DNA of 64,000 nt. Origin: Nocardioides bruguierae (GTDB taxonomy: Bacteria; Actinomycetota; Actinomycetes; Propionibacteriales; Nocardioidaceae). Positions 54,853-62,929 of this stretch are shown piece after piece. The notes below the pieces were generated by a model. The model ran no database searches, was not told the origin of the DNA, and worked only from the letters and a program-made list of their open reading frames with translations. The position numbers and the translations under genes were made by a program. The stretch spans positions 62,001-126,000 of the forward strand of contig NZ_JAMOIL010000010.1 in NCBI RefSeq assembly GCF_023656415.1, read 5' to 3'. Each line of letters begins with the position of its first letter. Position 1 is the stretch's first letter.

Positions 54853-56138
54853 CAGCGACCACCCGCCAGCAGCGCGTGCACGTCGATGCCCAGCCGCTCG
54901 AAGCGCTCCGGACGCGGCGGGGTGCCGTGCGCCCGCACGAGCTGCCCGCCACGGCGGGTGAAGATCGGCTCGGTCTCGATCACGTCGCCCTCGGCACGGC
55001 CCGGCACCGCGACGATCTCGTTGACGTGCCGTCGTCCGCGGGGGTCGAGGCCGAGGTGGACGACGAGGTCCACCGACGTGGCGACCGTGGGGACCACGAA
55101 CCGGCTGGAGATGTTCTCGCCGGCCAGCAGGGGCAGCGTGCACATCTTCAGCAGCGCCTCGCGGGCGGAGTTGGCGTGCAGGGTGCACATGCCGGGCAGC
55201 CCGGCGTTGAGCGCCAGCACGAGGTCGAGGCACTCGGCGGCGCGCACCTCGCCGACGATGAGTCGGTTGGGGCGCATTCGCAGCGCTTCCTTCACCAGGT
55301 CGCGCAGGGTCACCTCGCCGGTGCCCTCGAGCCCCGCCTGGCGGGTCTGCATCGCCACCCAGTCCGGGTGCGCGAACCGCAGCTCGAAAACCTCCTCGGC
55401 GGTGATGACGCGCTCCCCTCCCGGGATCGCGGCGCTCAGGGCGTTGAGCATCGTGGTCTTGCCTGCCTGGGTTCCGCCGGCCACCAGGACGTTCAGCCCC
55501 GCGCGCACGGACGCCTCGAGGAAGGCGGCGGCCTCGCTGGTGAGGCTGCCCAGCTCGACCAGGTCGGCGGTGCGCGCCGCGCGGAGCACGAACTTGCGGA
55601 TGTTCACCGCCGAGAACCCGCGGCTGATGCCCTCCAGCACCACGTGCAGCCGGTGCCCCTCGGGCAGCATCGCGTCCACGAAGGGCCGGGACAGGTCGAT
55701 CCGGCGCCCGGAGCTCTTCAGCATCCGCTCGACCAGCTCGTCGACCTGCCCGCGGGTCAGCCGCAGGTTGGTCAGCTCGTGGCGCCCCCGGCGGGCCACG
55801 AACACCCGGGAGGGGTCGTTGATCCAGACCTCCTCGACCTCCGGGTCGTCCAGCAGCGGCTGCAGCGGACCGAACCCGCTGACCCGCGCGACCAGCTCGG
55901 CCACCAGCGCCTCGACGTCGTCGACCGGCGCCACCGCTCCCGTCAGTGAACGCTCGTCGTGGGCACGCACCAGCGAGGTCGCGAGGCGCCGCACCACGGC
56001 GGACTCCACCTGCGGGTCCACGCCCTCACGGCGCACCAGCACCCGCAGCTCGGCGTCCAGCTGCTCCACCAGCGCCGCGTCCGTGCGCGCAGGGGCAGCC
56101 GCGGAGGAGGTGAGGTCGGTCGTGGTCGAGGGGGTCAT
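54852..56138 (-). CDS. tadA: Tad pilus assembly ATPase TadA/CpaF
   Basis: A 428-aa secretion ATPase of the CpaF family. Walker A GGTQAGKT (221-228), VNIRKF and the Asp box ITAEEVFELRF, Walker B LIVGEVR, and His box MCTLHANSA. The N-terminal part is the usual helical domain. It powers pilus extension with TadB and TadC. ATG at 56138 with GGAG upstream. First gene of the operon; a TadZ partner is not seen. Confidence 0.93.
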   Translation of the reverse strand: MTPSTTTDLTSSAAAPARTDAALVEQLDAELRVLVRREGVDPQVESAVVRRLATSLVRAHDERSLTGAVAPVDDVEALVAELVARVSGFGPLQPLLDDPEVEEVWINDPSRVFVARRGRHELTNLRLTRGQVDELVERMLKSSGRRIDLSRPFVDAMLPEGHRLHVVLEGISRGFSAVNIRKFVLRAARTADLVELGSLTSEAAAFLEASVRAGLNVLVAGGTQAGKTTMLNALSAAIPGGERVITAEEVFELRFAHPDWVAMQTRQAGLEGTGEVTLRDLVKEALRMRPNRLIVGEVRAAECLDLVLALNAGLPGMCTLHANSAREALLKMCTLPLLAGENISSRFVVPTVATSVDLVVHLGLDPRGRRHVNEIVAVPGRAEGDVIETEPIFTRRGGQLVRAHGTPPRPERFERLGIDVHALLAGGR

Positions 56139-56238
56139 GCGGCTCCGTCCCGAAAGGAGTCGTCGGTCGCCCCGTCAGGAACAGGGCGACGCCGTGCCCG
56201 ACCCTTCTACCCCGGGTAAAGAACGCCTACACACCCGA

Positions 56239-56254
56239 TCCCCAGGCCTGGGGA
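56239..56254. promoter_or_regulatory. 16-bp perfect palindrome upstream of tadA
   Basis: tccccaggcctgggga, exact palindrome, 100 nt upstream of the tadA start and between tadA and a same-strand SDR gene. Possible operator for the pilus operon or a terminator stem; unassigned. Confidence 0.5.
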
Positions 56255-56323
56255 CAACCCGCTCCGCAGGGATCGCGGAGCCCGGCACGCACCTGGTGCG
56301 TCCCGGGCTCCGCGATGACCACC

Positions 56324-57106
56324 TCAGTACTTCTCGGACTGCCCGCCGTCGACCGGGATGGTGGTGGCGTTGATGAACGCCGCGTCCTCGGAGAGCAGGA
56401 ACGCCACCACGGAGGCGACCTCCTCGGGCTGGCCCCAGCGCTGCTTCGGGTTCACCTGCACGAAGGCCTTGCCGGCCTCCTCGGGGTTCTCCGGGTCGAG
56501 CTGGCGGAAGGACGCCTCAACCATCGGCGTGAGGATGACGCCGGGGGCGATCGCGTTCACGTTGACGCCGAACGCGCCGTACTCGACGCCCGAGTTGCGG
56601 GTCAGGCCGACCACGCCGTGCTTGGCGGCCGCGTAGCCCGACTGGTTGCCCACGCCGCGGATGCCGCCGACCGAGGCGGTGTTGAGCACCATGCCGGAGC
56701 CCTGCTTCTTCATCTGGGCGAGCACGTGCTTGAGGCCGAGGAAGACGCCGCGCAGGTTGATGGAGACGACCTTGTCGAAGACGTCGACGCCGAAGTCCTC
56801 GGTGAGGTCCTGCTTGCCCTCGATGCCGGCGTTGTTGAAGAAGCCGTCGATGCTGCCGAGCTCGGCGACGGTGCGGTCGACGTAGGCCTTGACCTGCTCC
56901 TCGTCGGAGACGTCGGCGGTGATCGTCAGGACCGTGGCGTCCGGGGCCACCTTGGCGACGGCCGCGGCGGTCTCGGCCAGGCCCTTCTCGCTGACGTCGA
57001 CGAGGGCGAGCGAGGCGCCCTCCTCGGCCAGCCGGACGGCGGCCGCGCGGCCGAGGCCGGAGCCGCCACCGGTGATGAGGACGGCCTTGTGGGTGAAGCG
57101 CTGCAT
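56324..57106 (-). CDS. Short-chain dehydrogenase/reductase
   Basis: A 260-aa SDR: TGGGSGLGRA cofactor motif, ALVDVSEKGL with Asp after strand 2 (NAD preference), NNAGIEG, NTASVGGIRG with the catalytic Ser and YAAAKHG. C-terminal ATTIPVDGGQS. ATG 57106 has AGGAGG 9 nt upstream. Divergent from a TetR gene whose product may control it. Confidence 0.9.
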   Translation of the reverse strand: MQRFTHKAVLITGGGSGLGRAAAVRLAEEGASLALVDVSEKGLAETAAAVAKVAPDATVLTITADVSDEEQVKAYVDRTVAELGSIDGFFNNAGIEGKQDLTEDFGVDVFDKVVSINLRGVFLGLKHVLAQMKKQGSGMVLNTASVGGIRGVGNQSGYAAAKHGVVGLTRNSGVEYGAFGVNVNAIAPGVILTPMVEASFRQLDPENPEEAGKAFVQVNPKQRWGQPEEVASVVAFLLSEDAAFINATTIPVDGGQSEKY

Positions 57107-57159
57107 CGCTGGAACCTCCTGGGAAGACGGGCTCGTCACCGTGACGGGCCCCACACGGA

Positions 57160-57189
57160 GATATTAACGATACAGTCAGTCTCGATATT
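57160..57189. promoter_or_regulatory. SDR/tetR divergent regulatory region with repeated gatatt
   Basis: gatatt at 57160-57165 and 57184-57189 with acagtcagtct between them. The spacing of 24 bp and the location between divergent genes suggest a TetR operator; not a clean palindrome. Confidence 0.35.
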
Positions 57190-57229
57190 CCGGAGGTCCG
57201 GACCAGCGGCCGCCGGCACAGCGAGCGCC

Positions 57230-57235
57230 TAGGCT
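57230..57235 (+). promoter_or_regulatory. -10 box for tetR gene
   Basis: TAGGCT, 8 nt before the ATG at 57244; no ribosome binding site between. Confidence 0.4.
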
Positions 57236-57243
57236 GACGTGCG

Positions 57244-57819
57244 ATGCAGACACCACCCAGCGCCCGGCCCGGTCGAGGACGTCCCCGTGACGCCGCGCTC
57301 GACGAGAAGGTGCTGGAGGCGACCCGCACGCTCGTGCGCGACCTCGGCTACCACGCGGTGACCATGGACCGGATCGCCGCCGCCGCCGGGGTCGGCAAGG
57401 CGTCCCTCTACCGGCGCTGGCCCCACCGGGCGGCCGTCATCACCGCCGCGTTCACCCCGGAGCTGACCACGGTGCCCGCCATCGACACCGGCGACGTGGA
57501 CGGGGACCTGCTGGCCCACCTGCACGACACCCTGGGCATGCTCCTGCTGCTCGGCGACCCCTCGGTGGTCGCGAGCGCGATCGCCGAGTGGGGCGACGAG
57601 GGCCAGCGCCACCTCGGCGACCTGCTGCGCCGCCGCAGCGAGCACGGCATCGAGGTCGTCCAGCGCTGGCGCGAGGCCGGCGCGCTCAGCGAGGGCTGGC
57701 GGGCCGACCTGCTCATGGACTCCTGGTCCGGCTACCTGCTGCTGCGCGTGCTGCTCGACCGGTGCGTGCCCACCGAGGAGGAGCTGGTCTCGCTCGTGCA
57801 GCAGGTGCCGCGGGGGTAG
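57244..57819 (+). CDS. TetR-family transcriptional regulator
   Basis: A 191-aa TetR repressor: LEATRTLVRDLGYHAVTMD then GVGKASLYRRWPHRAAV, the typical recognition helix. The rest is the ligand/dimer domain. Divergent from the SDR gene, so the SDR is the likely target. ATG start behind a short spacer from a -10 box. Confidence 0.9.
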   Translation: MQTPPSARPGRGRPRDAALDEKVLEATRTLVRDLGYHAVTMDRIAAAAGVGKASLYRRWPHRAAVITAAFTPELTTVPAIDTGDVDGDLLAHLHDTLGMLLLLGDPSVVASAIAEWGDEGQRHLGDLLRRRSEHGIEVVQRWREAGALSEGWRADLLMDSWSGYLLLRVLLDRCVPTEEELVSLVQQVPRG

Positions 57820-57827
57820 GCCGCAGG

Positions 57828-58736
57828 TCAGTCGTCGAGCTCGGCGCGGGTGGGCATCGCGGGCTGCGCACCGTGCCGGCCGACGCAGAGCGCGGCGGCG
57901 CGGGCGGCGCGGTCGAGGACGCCGGGCAGGTCCGAGGCGGCGTCCGCGCACCGGGCGAGGCCGTCGCACAGCGCCGCCACGAAGCAGTCCCCGGCGCCGG
58001 TGGTGTCGGCCACCTGGTCGGCGGCGACGGCGGAGAACTCACCGGCGACGACGCCGGCGTAGAGCCCGCCACGGCTGCCGAGGGTGACCACCGCCAGCTC
58101 GCGCACCTGGGCGGCGAGACGGGTGACCGCGCGGGTCGGGTCGGCCAGCCCGGTCAGCTCGCGCGCCTCGTGCTCGTTGACCACCAGCACGTCCACCAGC
58201 CCCAGCAGGTCGTGGGAGAGCTCGGTGGCGGGGGCGGCGTTGAGCACGATCCGCTGCGTCATGCCACGGGCCTCGCGGGCCACCTTCTCCACGGCGGCCA
58301 CGGGCAGCTCGAGCTGGAGCAGCAGCACGTCGACGGGCCCGGCGCCGGCGAGCCGGCCGAGCACCTCGTCGGCGTCCACCTGGGCGTTGGCGCCCGGTGT
58401 CACCACGATGACGTTCTCGCCCGCCTGGTCGACCAGCACGGTCGCGCCGCCACTGGGGCCTGCGACCTCCTGGAGGCCCTCGACGTCGATCCGCTCCTGG
58501 CGCAGCGCCGAGCGCAGCAGCGTGGCGTCCGGGTCGTGGCCCACCGCCCCGAGCATCCGGACGTGGCACCCGAGCCGCGCCAGCGCCACGGCCTGGTTCG
58601 CCCCCTTGCCGCCGGGCAGGGTGCGGGTGCGCAGGGCGGTGACGGTCTGGCCGCCGCGCGGCAGGTCGGGCACGCGCAGCACCCGGTCCGCGTTGAGGCT
58701 GCCGACGACGGACACGACGGGGGCTCCGGTGCTCAC
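57828..58736 (-). CDS. Ribokinase-family carbohydrate kinase
   Basis: A 302-aa PfkB-family kinase. GGKGANQA near residue 42 and the catalytic GAGD at 247-250 (DTTGAGDCF) are both intact; VNEHEARELTG is also conserved. Ribokinase is the closest recognised type, phosphorylating D-ribose. GTG 58736 lies 7 nt behind TAGGGT, which fixes the start. No ribose transporter is nearby. Confidence 0.9.
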   Translation of the reverse strand: MSTGAPVVSVVGSLNADRVLRVPDLPRGGQTVTALRTRTLPGGKGANQAVALARLGCHVRMLGAVGHDPDATLLRSALRQERIDVEGLQEVAGPSGGATVLVDQAGENVIVVTPGANAQVDADEVLGRLAGAGPVDVLLLQLELPVAAVEKVAREARGMTQRIVLNAAPATELSHDLLGLVDVLVVNEHEARELTGLADPTRAVTRLAAQVRELAVVTLGSRGGLYAGVVAGEFSAVAADQVADTTGAGDCFVAALCDGLARCADAASDLPGVLDRAARAAALCVGRHGAQPAMPTRAELDD

Positions 58737-58743
58737 GTGCCCC

Positions 58744-58749
58744 ACCCTA
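58744..58749 (-). promoter_or_regulatory. -10 box for leaderless ribokinase gene
   Basis: TAGGGT on the minus strand, 7 nt before the GTG at 58736. Confidence 0.5.
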
Positions 58750-58836
58750 GGCAGGGCGGTGGTGACGCACCGCACTCACCGAGGTGACCGGCGCGGCGTC
58801 ACGACGGGGGTGTCCGCCACGTCCACGACACCCGCG

Positions 58837-58842
58837 TAGAGT
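58837..58842 (+). promoter_or_regulatory. -10 box for leaderless LLM oxidoreductase gene
   Basis: TAGAGT, 8 nt before the GTG at 58851. Confidence 0.45.
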
Positions 58843-58850
58843 CGTTGAAT

Positions 58851-59918
58851 GTGAACGCACTTGATCTGTCGGTCCTCGGCTCCCCCGAGCACCCCACGCT
58901 CGGGCTGGACACCTTCGGCGACGTGGGCCGCGAGGCCGACGGCTGGCCCCAGCACCAGGCCGAGGCCATCCGCGAGACCGTCGCCGAGGCGGTGCTGGCC
59001 GACCAGGTCGGCGTCGACTACCTCGGCCTGGGCGAGCACCACCGCCCCGACTACGCGATCAGCGCGCCCGACGTCGTCCTGGCCGCGATCGCCGGGCAGA
59101 CCGAGCGCCTACGGCTGGGCACCGGCGTCACCGTGCTCTCCTCCGACGACCCGGTGCGCGTCTACCAGCGTTTCGCCACCCTCCAGGCCATCTCGCACGG
59201 CCGCGCCGAGGTGCAGCTGGGCCGCGGCTCCTTCATCGAGTCCTTCCCGCTGTTCGGCTACGACCTGGACGACTACGAGGTGCTCTTCCACGAGAAGGTC
59301 GAGCTCTTCCACGCCCTCCAGCGCGAGCAGCCGGTCACCTGGAACGGCTCGAAGCGGGCACCGCTGAGCAACCAGACCGTGCACCCGCGCACCGAGGCCG
59401 GCGTGCCGGCGTGGATCGCCGTCGGCGGCTCCCCGCAGTCGGTCGTGCGCGCCGCGTCCTTCGGGATGCCGCTGGTGCTCGCCGTGATCGGCGGCTCTCC
59501 CGGCCAGTTCGTGCCGTTCGCCGACCTCTACCGTCGCGCGCTGGCCGAGTCCGGGCAGGAGCTGCTGCCGATCGGCATGCACTCCCCCGGCCACGTGGCC
59601 GCCACCGACGAGCTGGCCCGCGAGCAGCTGTTCCCGCACCAGAAGGACCTCTACGAGCGCCTCGGCCGCGAGCGCGGCTGGGGCCCCTACTCGCGGATCG
59701 CCTTCGAGCAGGGCGCCTCGCCCACCGGCGCCATGTTCGTCGGCTCCCCCGAGACCGTGGCCCAGAAGATCGCCTGGGCCTGCCGCGAGCTGGGGCTCTC
59801 CCGCTTCCAGCTGAAGTACTCCGTCGGCGCGCTGCCGCACGAGCAGCGGATGGAGTCGGTGCGCCTCTACGGCACCGAGGTCATCCCCCGGGTGCGGGAG
59901 CTGCTGGCCCAGGGCTGA
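58851..59918 (+). CDS. LLM-class flavin-dependent oxidoreductase
   Basis: A 355-aa bacterial luciferase-like monooxygenase (FMN or F420). DYLGLGEHHRPDYAISAPD and LRLGTGVTVLSSDDPVRVY match the family, with WIAVGGSPQSVVRAA later. GTG 58851 is preferred; TTG 58845 is an alternative two codons earlier. The 3' end overlaps the convergent membrane-protein gene by 38 nt. Substrate unknown. Confidence 0.9.
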   Translation: MNALDLSVLGSPEHPTLGLDTFGDVGREADGWPQHQAEAIRETVAEAVLADQVGVDYLGLGEHHRPDYAISAPDVVLAAIAGQTERLRLGTGVTVLSSDDPVRVYQRFATLQAISHGRAEVQLGRGSFIESFPLFGYDLDDYEVLFHEKVELFHALQREQPVTWNGSKRAPLSNQTVHPRTEAGVPAWIAVGGSPQSVVRAASFGMPLVLAVIGGSPGQFVPFADLYRRALAESGQELLPIGMHSPGHVAATDELAREQLFPHQKDLYERLGRERGWGPYSRIAFEQGASPTGAMFVGSPETVAQKIAWACRELGLSRFQLKYSVGALPHEQRMESVRLYGTEVIPRVRELLAQG

Positions 59919-60444
59919 CCAGCCGCGGGTCGACCGGTCGGCCGGCGGCCCGCCAGAGGTAGCTCACGGACCAGATCACCTCGACCAGGATGAACGCGGC
60001 CGCGCCGAGGCCGACCACGACGTTGCCGCCCAGGCCCAGCGGGGCGACGGCGCCGTCCAGCAGCACCACCGGTGACAGCAGGACGAGGGTGCCGACCGAG
60101 TACCAGCGCAGCACCCGCCCCTCCCCGGCGAGCGGCGGCACCAGCGCCACGACCGCCGTCGCCGTGGTCCACACCAGGGCGGTCTGCGCGAGCGAGTCGA
60201 GCACCCCGACCAGCGCCCCGCCGTCGAGGCCGACGTACTCGAGCAGGCTGAGCGCGCCCGCGGTCAGCGCCACCCACCCGGCGGCGGTGAACCAGGCCTG
60301 GAACGACCCGAGCGAGAGCAGCAGCGCGCCCGCGACGAACCAGCCCAGGGCGTCGGGCAGCAGGTCGAAGCCGTTCACCCGGAAGTCGGCGACGACGAGC
60401 AGCAGCCAGGCGAGCACCCAGCGCAGGGGCGTCAGGACCATCAT
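59881..60444 (-). CDS. Hypothetical integral membrane protein
   Basis: A 187-aa protein with about five membrane segments: LRWVLAWLLLVVADFRVNGF, LPDALGWFVAGALLL and so on. No family I recognise. ATG 60444 lies 7 nt behind a TACCGT box. The C-terminal codons overlap the end of the convergent LLM gene. Confidence 0.7.
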   Translation of the reverse strand: MMVLTPLRWVLAWLLLVVADFRVNGFDLLPDALGWFVAGALLLSLGSFQAWFTAAGWVALTAGALSLLEYVGLDGGALVGVLDSLAQTALVWTTATAVVALVPPLAGEGRVLRWYSVGTLVLLSPVVLLDGAVAPLGLGGNVVVGLGAAAFILVEVIWSVSYLWRAAGRPVDPRLVSPGPAAPAPGG

Positions 60445-60451
60445 GTCGAGC

Positions 60452-60457
60452 ACGGTA
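60452..60457 (-). promoter_or_regulatory. -10 box for leaderless membrane protein gene
   Basis: TACCGT on the minus strand, 7 nt before the ATG at 60444. Confidence 0.4.
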
Positions 60458-60500
60458 GTGCACCCGGGGGCGACGCCGGGTGCACCGGGCGCACCGGGTG

Positions 60501-61334
60501 TCAGTCGGTGGGGAACGGCTTCCCGACGAGGTCGACGAGGTCGGCCACCGAGTCGAAGACCCGGGTGGCGCCGTAGGGGTGGATGTCGGCCTCCTCCTGG
60601 GTGGTCGATCCGGAGAGCACCAGCACGGTGCGCAGGCCCGTCTCCAGGCCGGCCTTCACGTCGGTGTCCATCCGGTCGCCGACCATCACCGTGGTCTCCG
60701 AGTGCGCGTCCAGCTTGTTCAGCGCCGAGCGCATCATCATCGGGTTCGGCTTGCCCACGTAGTAGGGCTGACGACCGGTGGCGGTCGCGATGAGCGCCGC
60801 GACGGACCCGGTGGCGGGCAGCTTGCCCTCGCGGCTCGGGCCGGACGCGTCGGGGTTGGTGGCGATGAAGCGGGCGCCCTTCTCCAGCAGCCGGATCGCC
60901 CGGGTGATCGCCTCGAAGGAGTAGGTGCGGGTCTCGCCGAGCACCACGTAGTCCGGGTCCTCGTCGGTGATGACGTAGCCGACCTCGTGCAGCGCGGTGG
61001 TCAGGCCGGCCTCGCCGACGACGTAGGCCGAGCCACCGGGCCGCTGCTCGTGCAGGAACTGGGCGGTGGCCAGCGCGGAGGTCCAGATCGCCTCCTCGGG
61101 CACCTCGATGCCGCTGCGCGAGAGGCGGGCGCACAGGTCGCGCGGGGTGAAGATCGAGTTGTTCGTCAGCACCATGAAGGAGCAGTCGGACTCGCGGAGC
61201 CGGTCGATGAAGTCCGCCGCCCCGGGGATGGCCTCCTCCTCGTGGACGAGCACGCCGTCCATGTCGGTCAGCCAGGTCTCGACCGGTCGGGTGCCGCGGT
61301 CGCTGCCGTCGTCCTTCTTCTCGCTCTTCGTCAC
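60501..61334 (-). CDS. HAD-IIA family phosphatase (NagD-like)
   Basis: A 277-aa HAD hydrolase: WLTDMDGVL with D24 and D26 (motif I), LTNNS (motif II), YYVGKPNP (motif III Lys) and VMVGDRMDTDV (motif IV). The large C2 cap lies between motifs II and III. Sugar-phosphate or nucleotide phosphatase. GTG start at 61334. Confidence 0.9.
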   Translation of the reverse strand: MTKSEKKDDGSDRGTRPVETWLTDMDGVLVHEEEAIPGAADFIDRLRESDCSFMVLTNNSIFTPRDLCARLSRSGIEVPEEAIWTSALATAQFLHEQRPGGSAYVVGEAGLTTALHEVGYVITDEDPDYVVLGETRTYSFEAITRAIRLLEKGARFIATNPDASGPSREGKLPATGSVAALIATATGRQPYYVGKPNPMMMRSALNKLDAHSETTVMVGDRMDTDVKAGLETGLRTVLVLSGSTTQEEADIHPYGATRVFDSVADLVDLVGKPFPTD

Positions 61335-61371
61335 GGGCGCGACGCTAGCGACTCCGCGCGCGGCGCAGGCA

Positions 61372-62076
61372 TCACCCCGAGGTGGCCTGGACCTGCCCCG
61401 CCTCGAGCCGGAAGCCGACCCCGCGGACCGCGACCACCTTGTCGGTCACGCCGACCGACTCGAGCTTCTGCCGCAGCCGCCCGATGGTGACGTCGAGGGT
61501 CTTGGTGGAGCCGTACCAGTTCTCGTCCCACACGTCGGCCATCAGCCGGCCGCGGGAGACCACCTTGTCGCGGTGGGAGGCGAGGATGCTGAGCACCTCG
61601 AACTCCTTGCCGGTCAGCGGGACCTCCTGGTCGCCCGCGTACACGCGGCGCGCGGCCGCATCGATGCGCAGGCCGTTGGGGTCCTCGGGCACGGCGGGCG
61701 CGAAGCCGTTCTGGGTGCGGCGCAGGAGCGCGCGCACGCGCGCCTGGAGCTCGGCCAGGCCGAACGGCTTGGAGAGGTAGTCGTCGGCGCCGTAGTCGAG
61801 CCCGACCACGCGGTCCAGCTCGGCGGCGCGGGCCGTGACGATCATGATCGCCCCACCGAAGCCGCTCTCGCGGGCGCGGCGGCAGACCTCGAGGCCGTCC
61901 ATGTCGGGCAGGCCGAGGTCGAGGATCACCACGTCCGCGGCGACCCCCTCGAGGTCGGCCAGCGCACGCTCGCCGGAGTCGACCCAGGAGACGTCGTAGC
62001 CCTCACGCTCCAGCGTCCGGACGAGGGGGAAGGCGATGTCCTCCTCGTCCTCCACCACGAGCACCCGCTGAGCCAT
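61372..62076 (-). CDS. OmpR-family response regulator
   Basis: A 234-aa two-component regulator. Receiver domain with acidic pocket D10/E11, phospho-acceptor D53 (ILDLGLPD), T81 and K103 (LSKPF). The C-terminal winged helix has LTGKEFEVLSILASHRDKVV and LDVTIGRLRQKLE. ATG 62076 has TATGCT 6 nt upstream, a leaderless start. No histidine kinase gene adjoins it. Confidence 0.92.
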   Translation of the reverse strand: MAQRVLVVEDEEDIAFPLVRTLEREGYDVSWVDSGERALADLEGVAADVVILDLGLPDMDGLEVCRRARESGFGGAIMIVTARAAELDRVVGLDYGADDYLSKPFGLAELQARVRALLRRTQNGFAPAVPEDPNGLRIDAAARRVYAGDQEVPLTGKEFEVLSILASHRDKVVSRGRLMADVWDENWYGSTKTLDVTIGRLRQKLESVGVTDKVVAVRGVGFRLEAGQVQATSG

Positions 62077-62082
62077 GGCCCG

Positions 62083-62088
62083 AGCATA
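62083..62088 (-). promoter_or_regulatory. -10 box for leaderless response regulator gene
   Basis: TATGCT on the minus strand, 6 nt before the ATG at 62076. Confidence 0.5.
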
Positions 62089-62226
62089 GAGGCACGCGGC
62101 GTCGGCCGGGCCACGTACGCCCGATCCGAGACCGCCTCCGACGCCGTTGCGACGTCGCATCGTGCCTGGTCAAGACGCCCTTGCCGATACTTTCCACCGC
62201 CGGGCGGGGTCTGCTAGCACCACCTC

Positions 62227-62742
62227 TCAGGAGGTCGTCCCGAGGGTGTAGCGGACGACGGCGGGGGCGTCGTCCTCGGTGAGCGCCGGTGCGCTCTCCG
62301 GCAGCGAGACGGTGAAGGTGAACGTGGCCTCCGCGCCCGCCGCGAGCGTGCCCTGGTCGGTGGTGAAGTCGGCCATCGCGCCGAACGCTCCGGCGTACAC
62401 CTGCTGCCCGTCGCGGCGGATCTCCAGCCACAGCGCGCCGTCCGCGGCGTCCGTGGCCGCACCACTCTCGGTGAGCGAGAGACGGGCCTCCTCCGGGCCG
62501 GCGTTGCTGATCGAGACCGACCGCGTCATCGACTCCCCCGGCTGGAGGGCCGCGACGGTGAGGACGGCGGCGGAGCCCTCCGTCGCCAGGGTGACCGCGC
62601 CCTCGGGCGACCCGGGGGCGCGCAGCGGGGTGCCGGAGATCCACACGGCCAGCGCGAACACCGCGACGACGGCCGCCGGGACGGCGAGCACCCGGAGCGT
62701 GCGGGCGTGGAGGACCTGGCCGGGAACGGGCACGGTGGTCAT
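62227..62742 (-). CDS. TasA/camelysin-like secreted protein
   Basis: A 171-aa protein with one N-terminal hydrophobic segment (about 17-35) and a beta-rich mature part. SVSISNAGPEEARLSL, the LWLEIRRDGQQVYAGAF segment and LAAGAEATFTFTVSLPE follow the pattern of TasA/camelysin family proteins. No SipW-type signal peptidase lies nearby. Family assignment is tentative. ATG at 62742 has AGGAGG upstream. Confidence 0.6.
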   Translation of the reverse strand: MTTVPVPGQVLHARTLRVLAVPAAVVAVFALAVWISGTPLRAPGSPEGAVTLATEGSAAVLTVAALQPGESMTRSVSISNAGPEEARLSLTESGAATDAADGALWLEIRRDGQQVYAGAFGAMADFTTDQGTLAAGAEATFTFTVSLPESAPALTEDDAPAVVRYTLGTTS

Positions 62743-62929
62743 GGGGGGACACCTCCTGCGGCCGACCTCGCCGGGCGTCTCCCGGTCTGCTGCCTGGTCG
62801 GTACGACCACGCTAGGAGCCGACCCCGCACAGCGCCGCCACGTTGGCGCCACCACCGGTCCACGGTTCGGTAACACGTGTGCGCAGGTGTGCTCCGAGCT
62901 GCGCGAGCGGCCCGCGCCGCACCGCCGCC

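Noticed and set aside
52795..55233. 812-codon open frame combining TadB with a long C-terminal part
   Set aside because: It results from the apparent frameshift at about 54018; the extension is the out-of-frame shadow of tadC.
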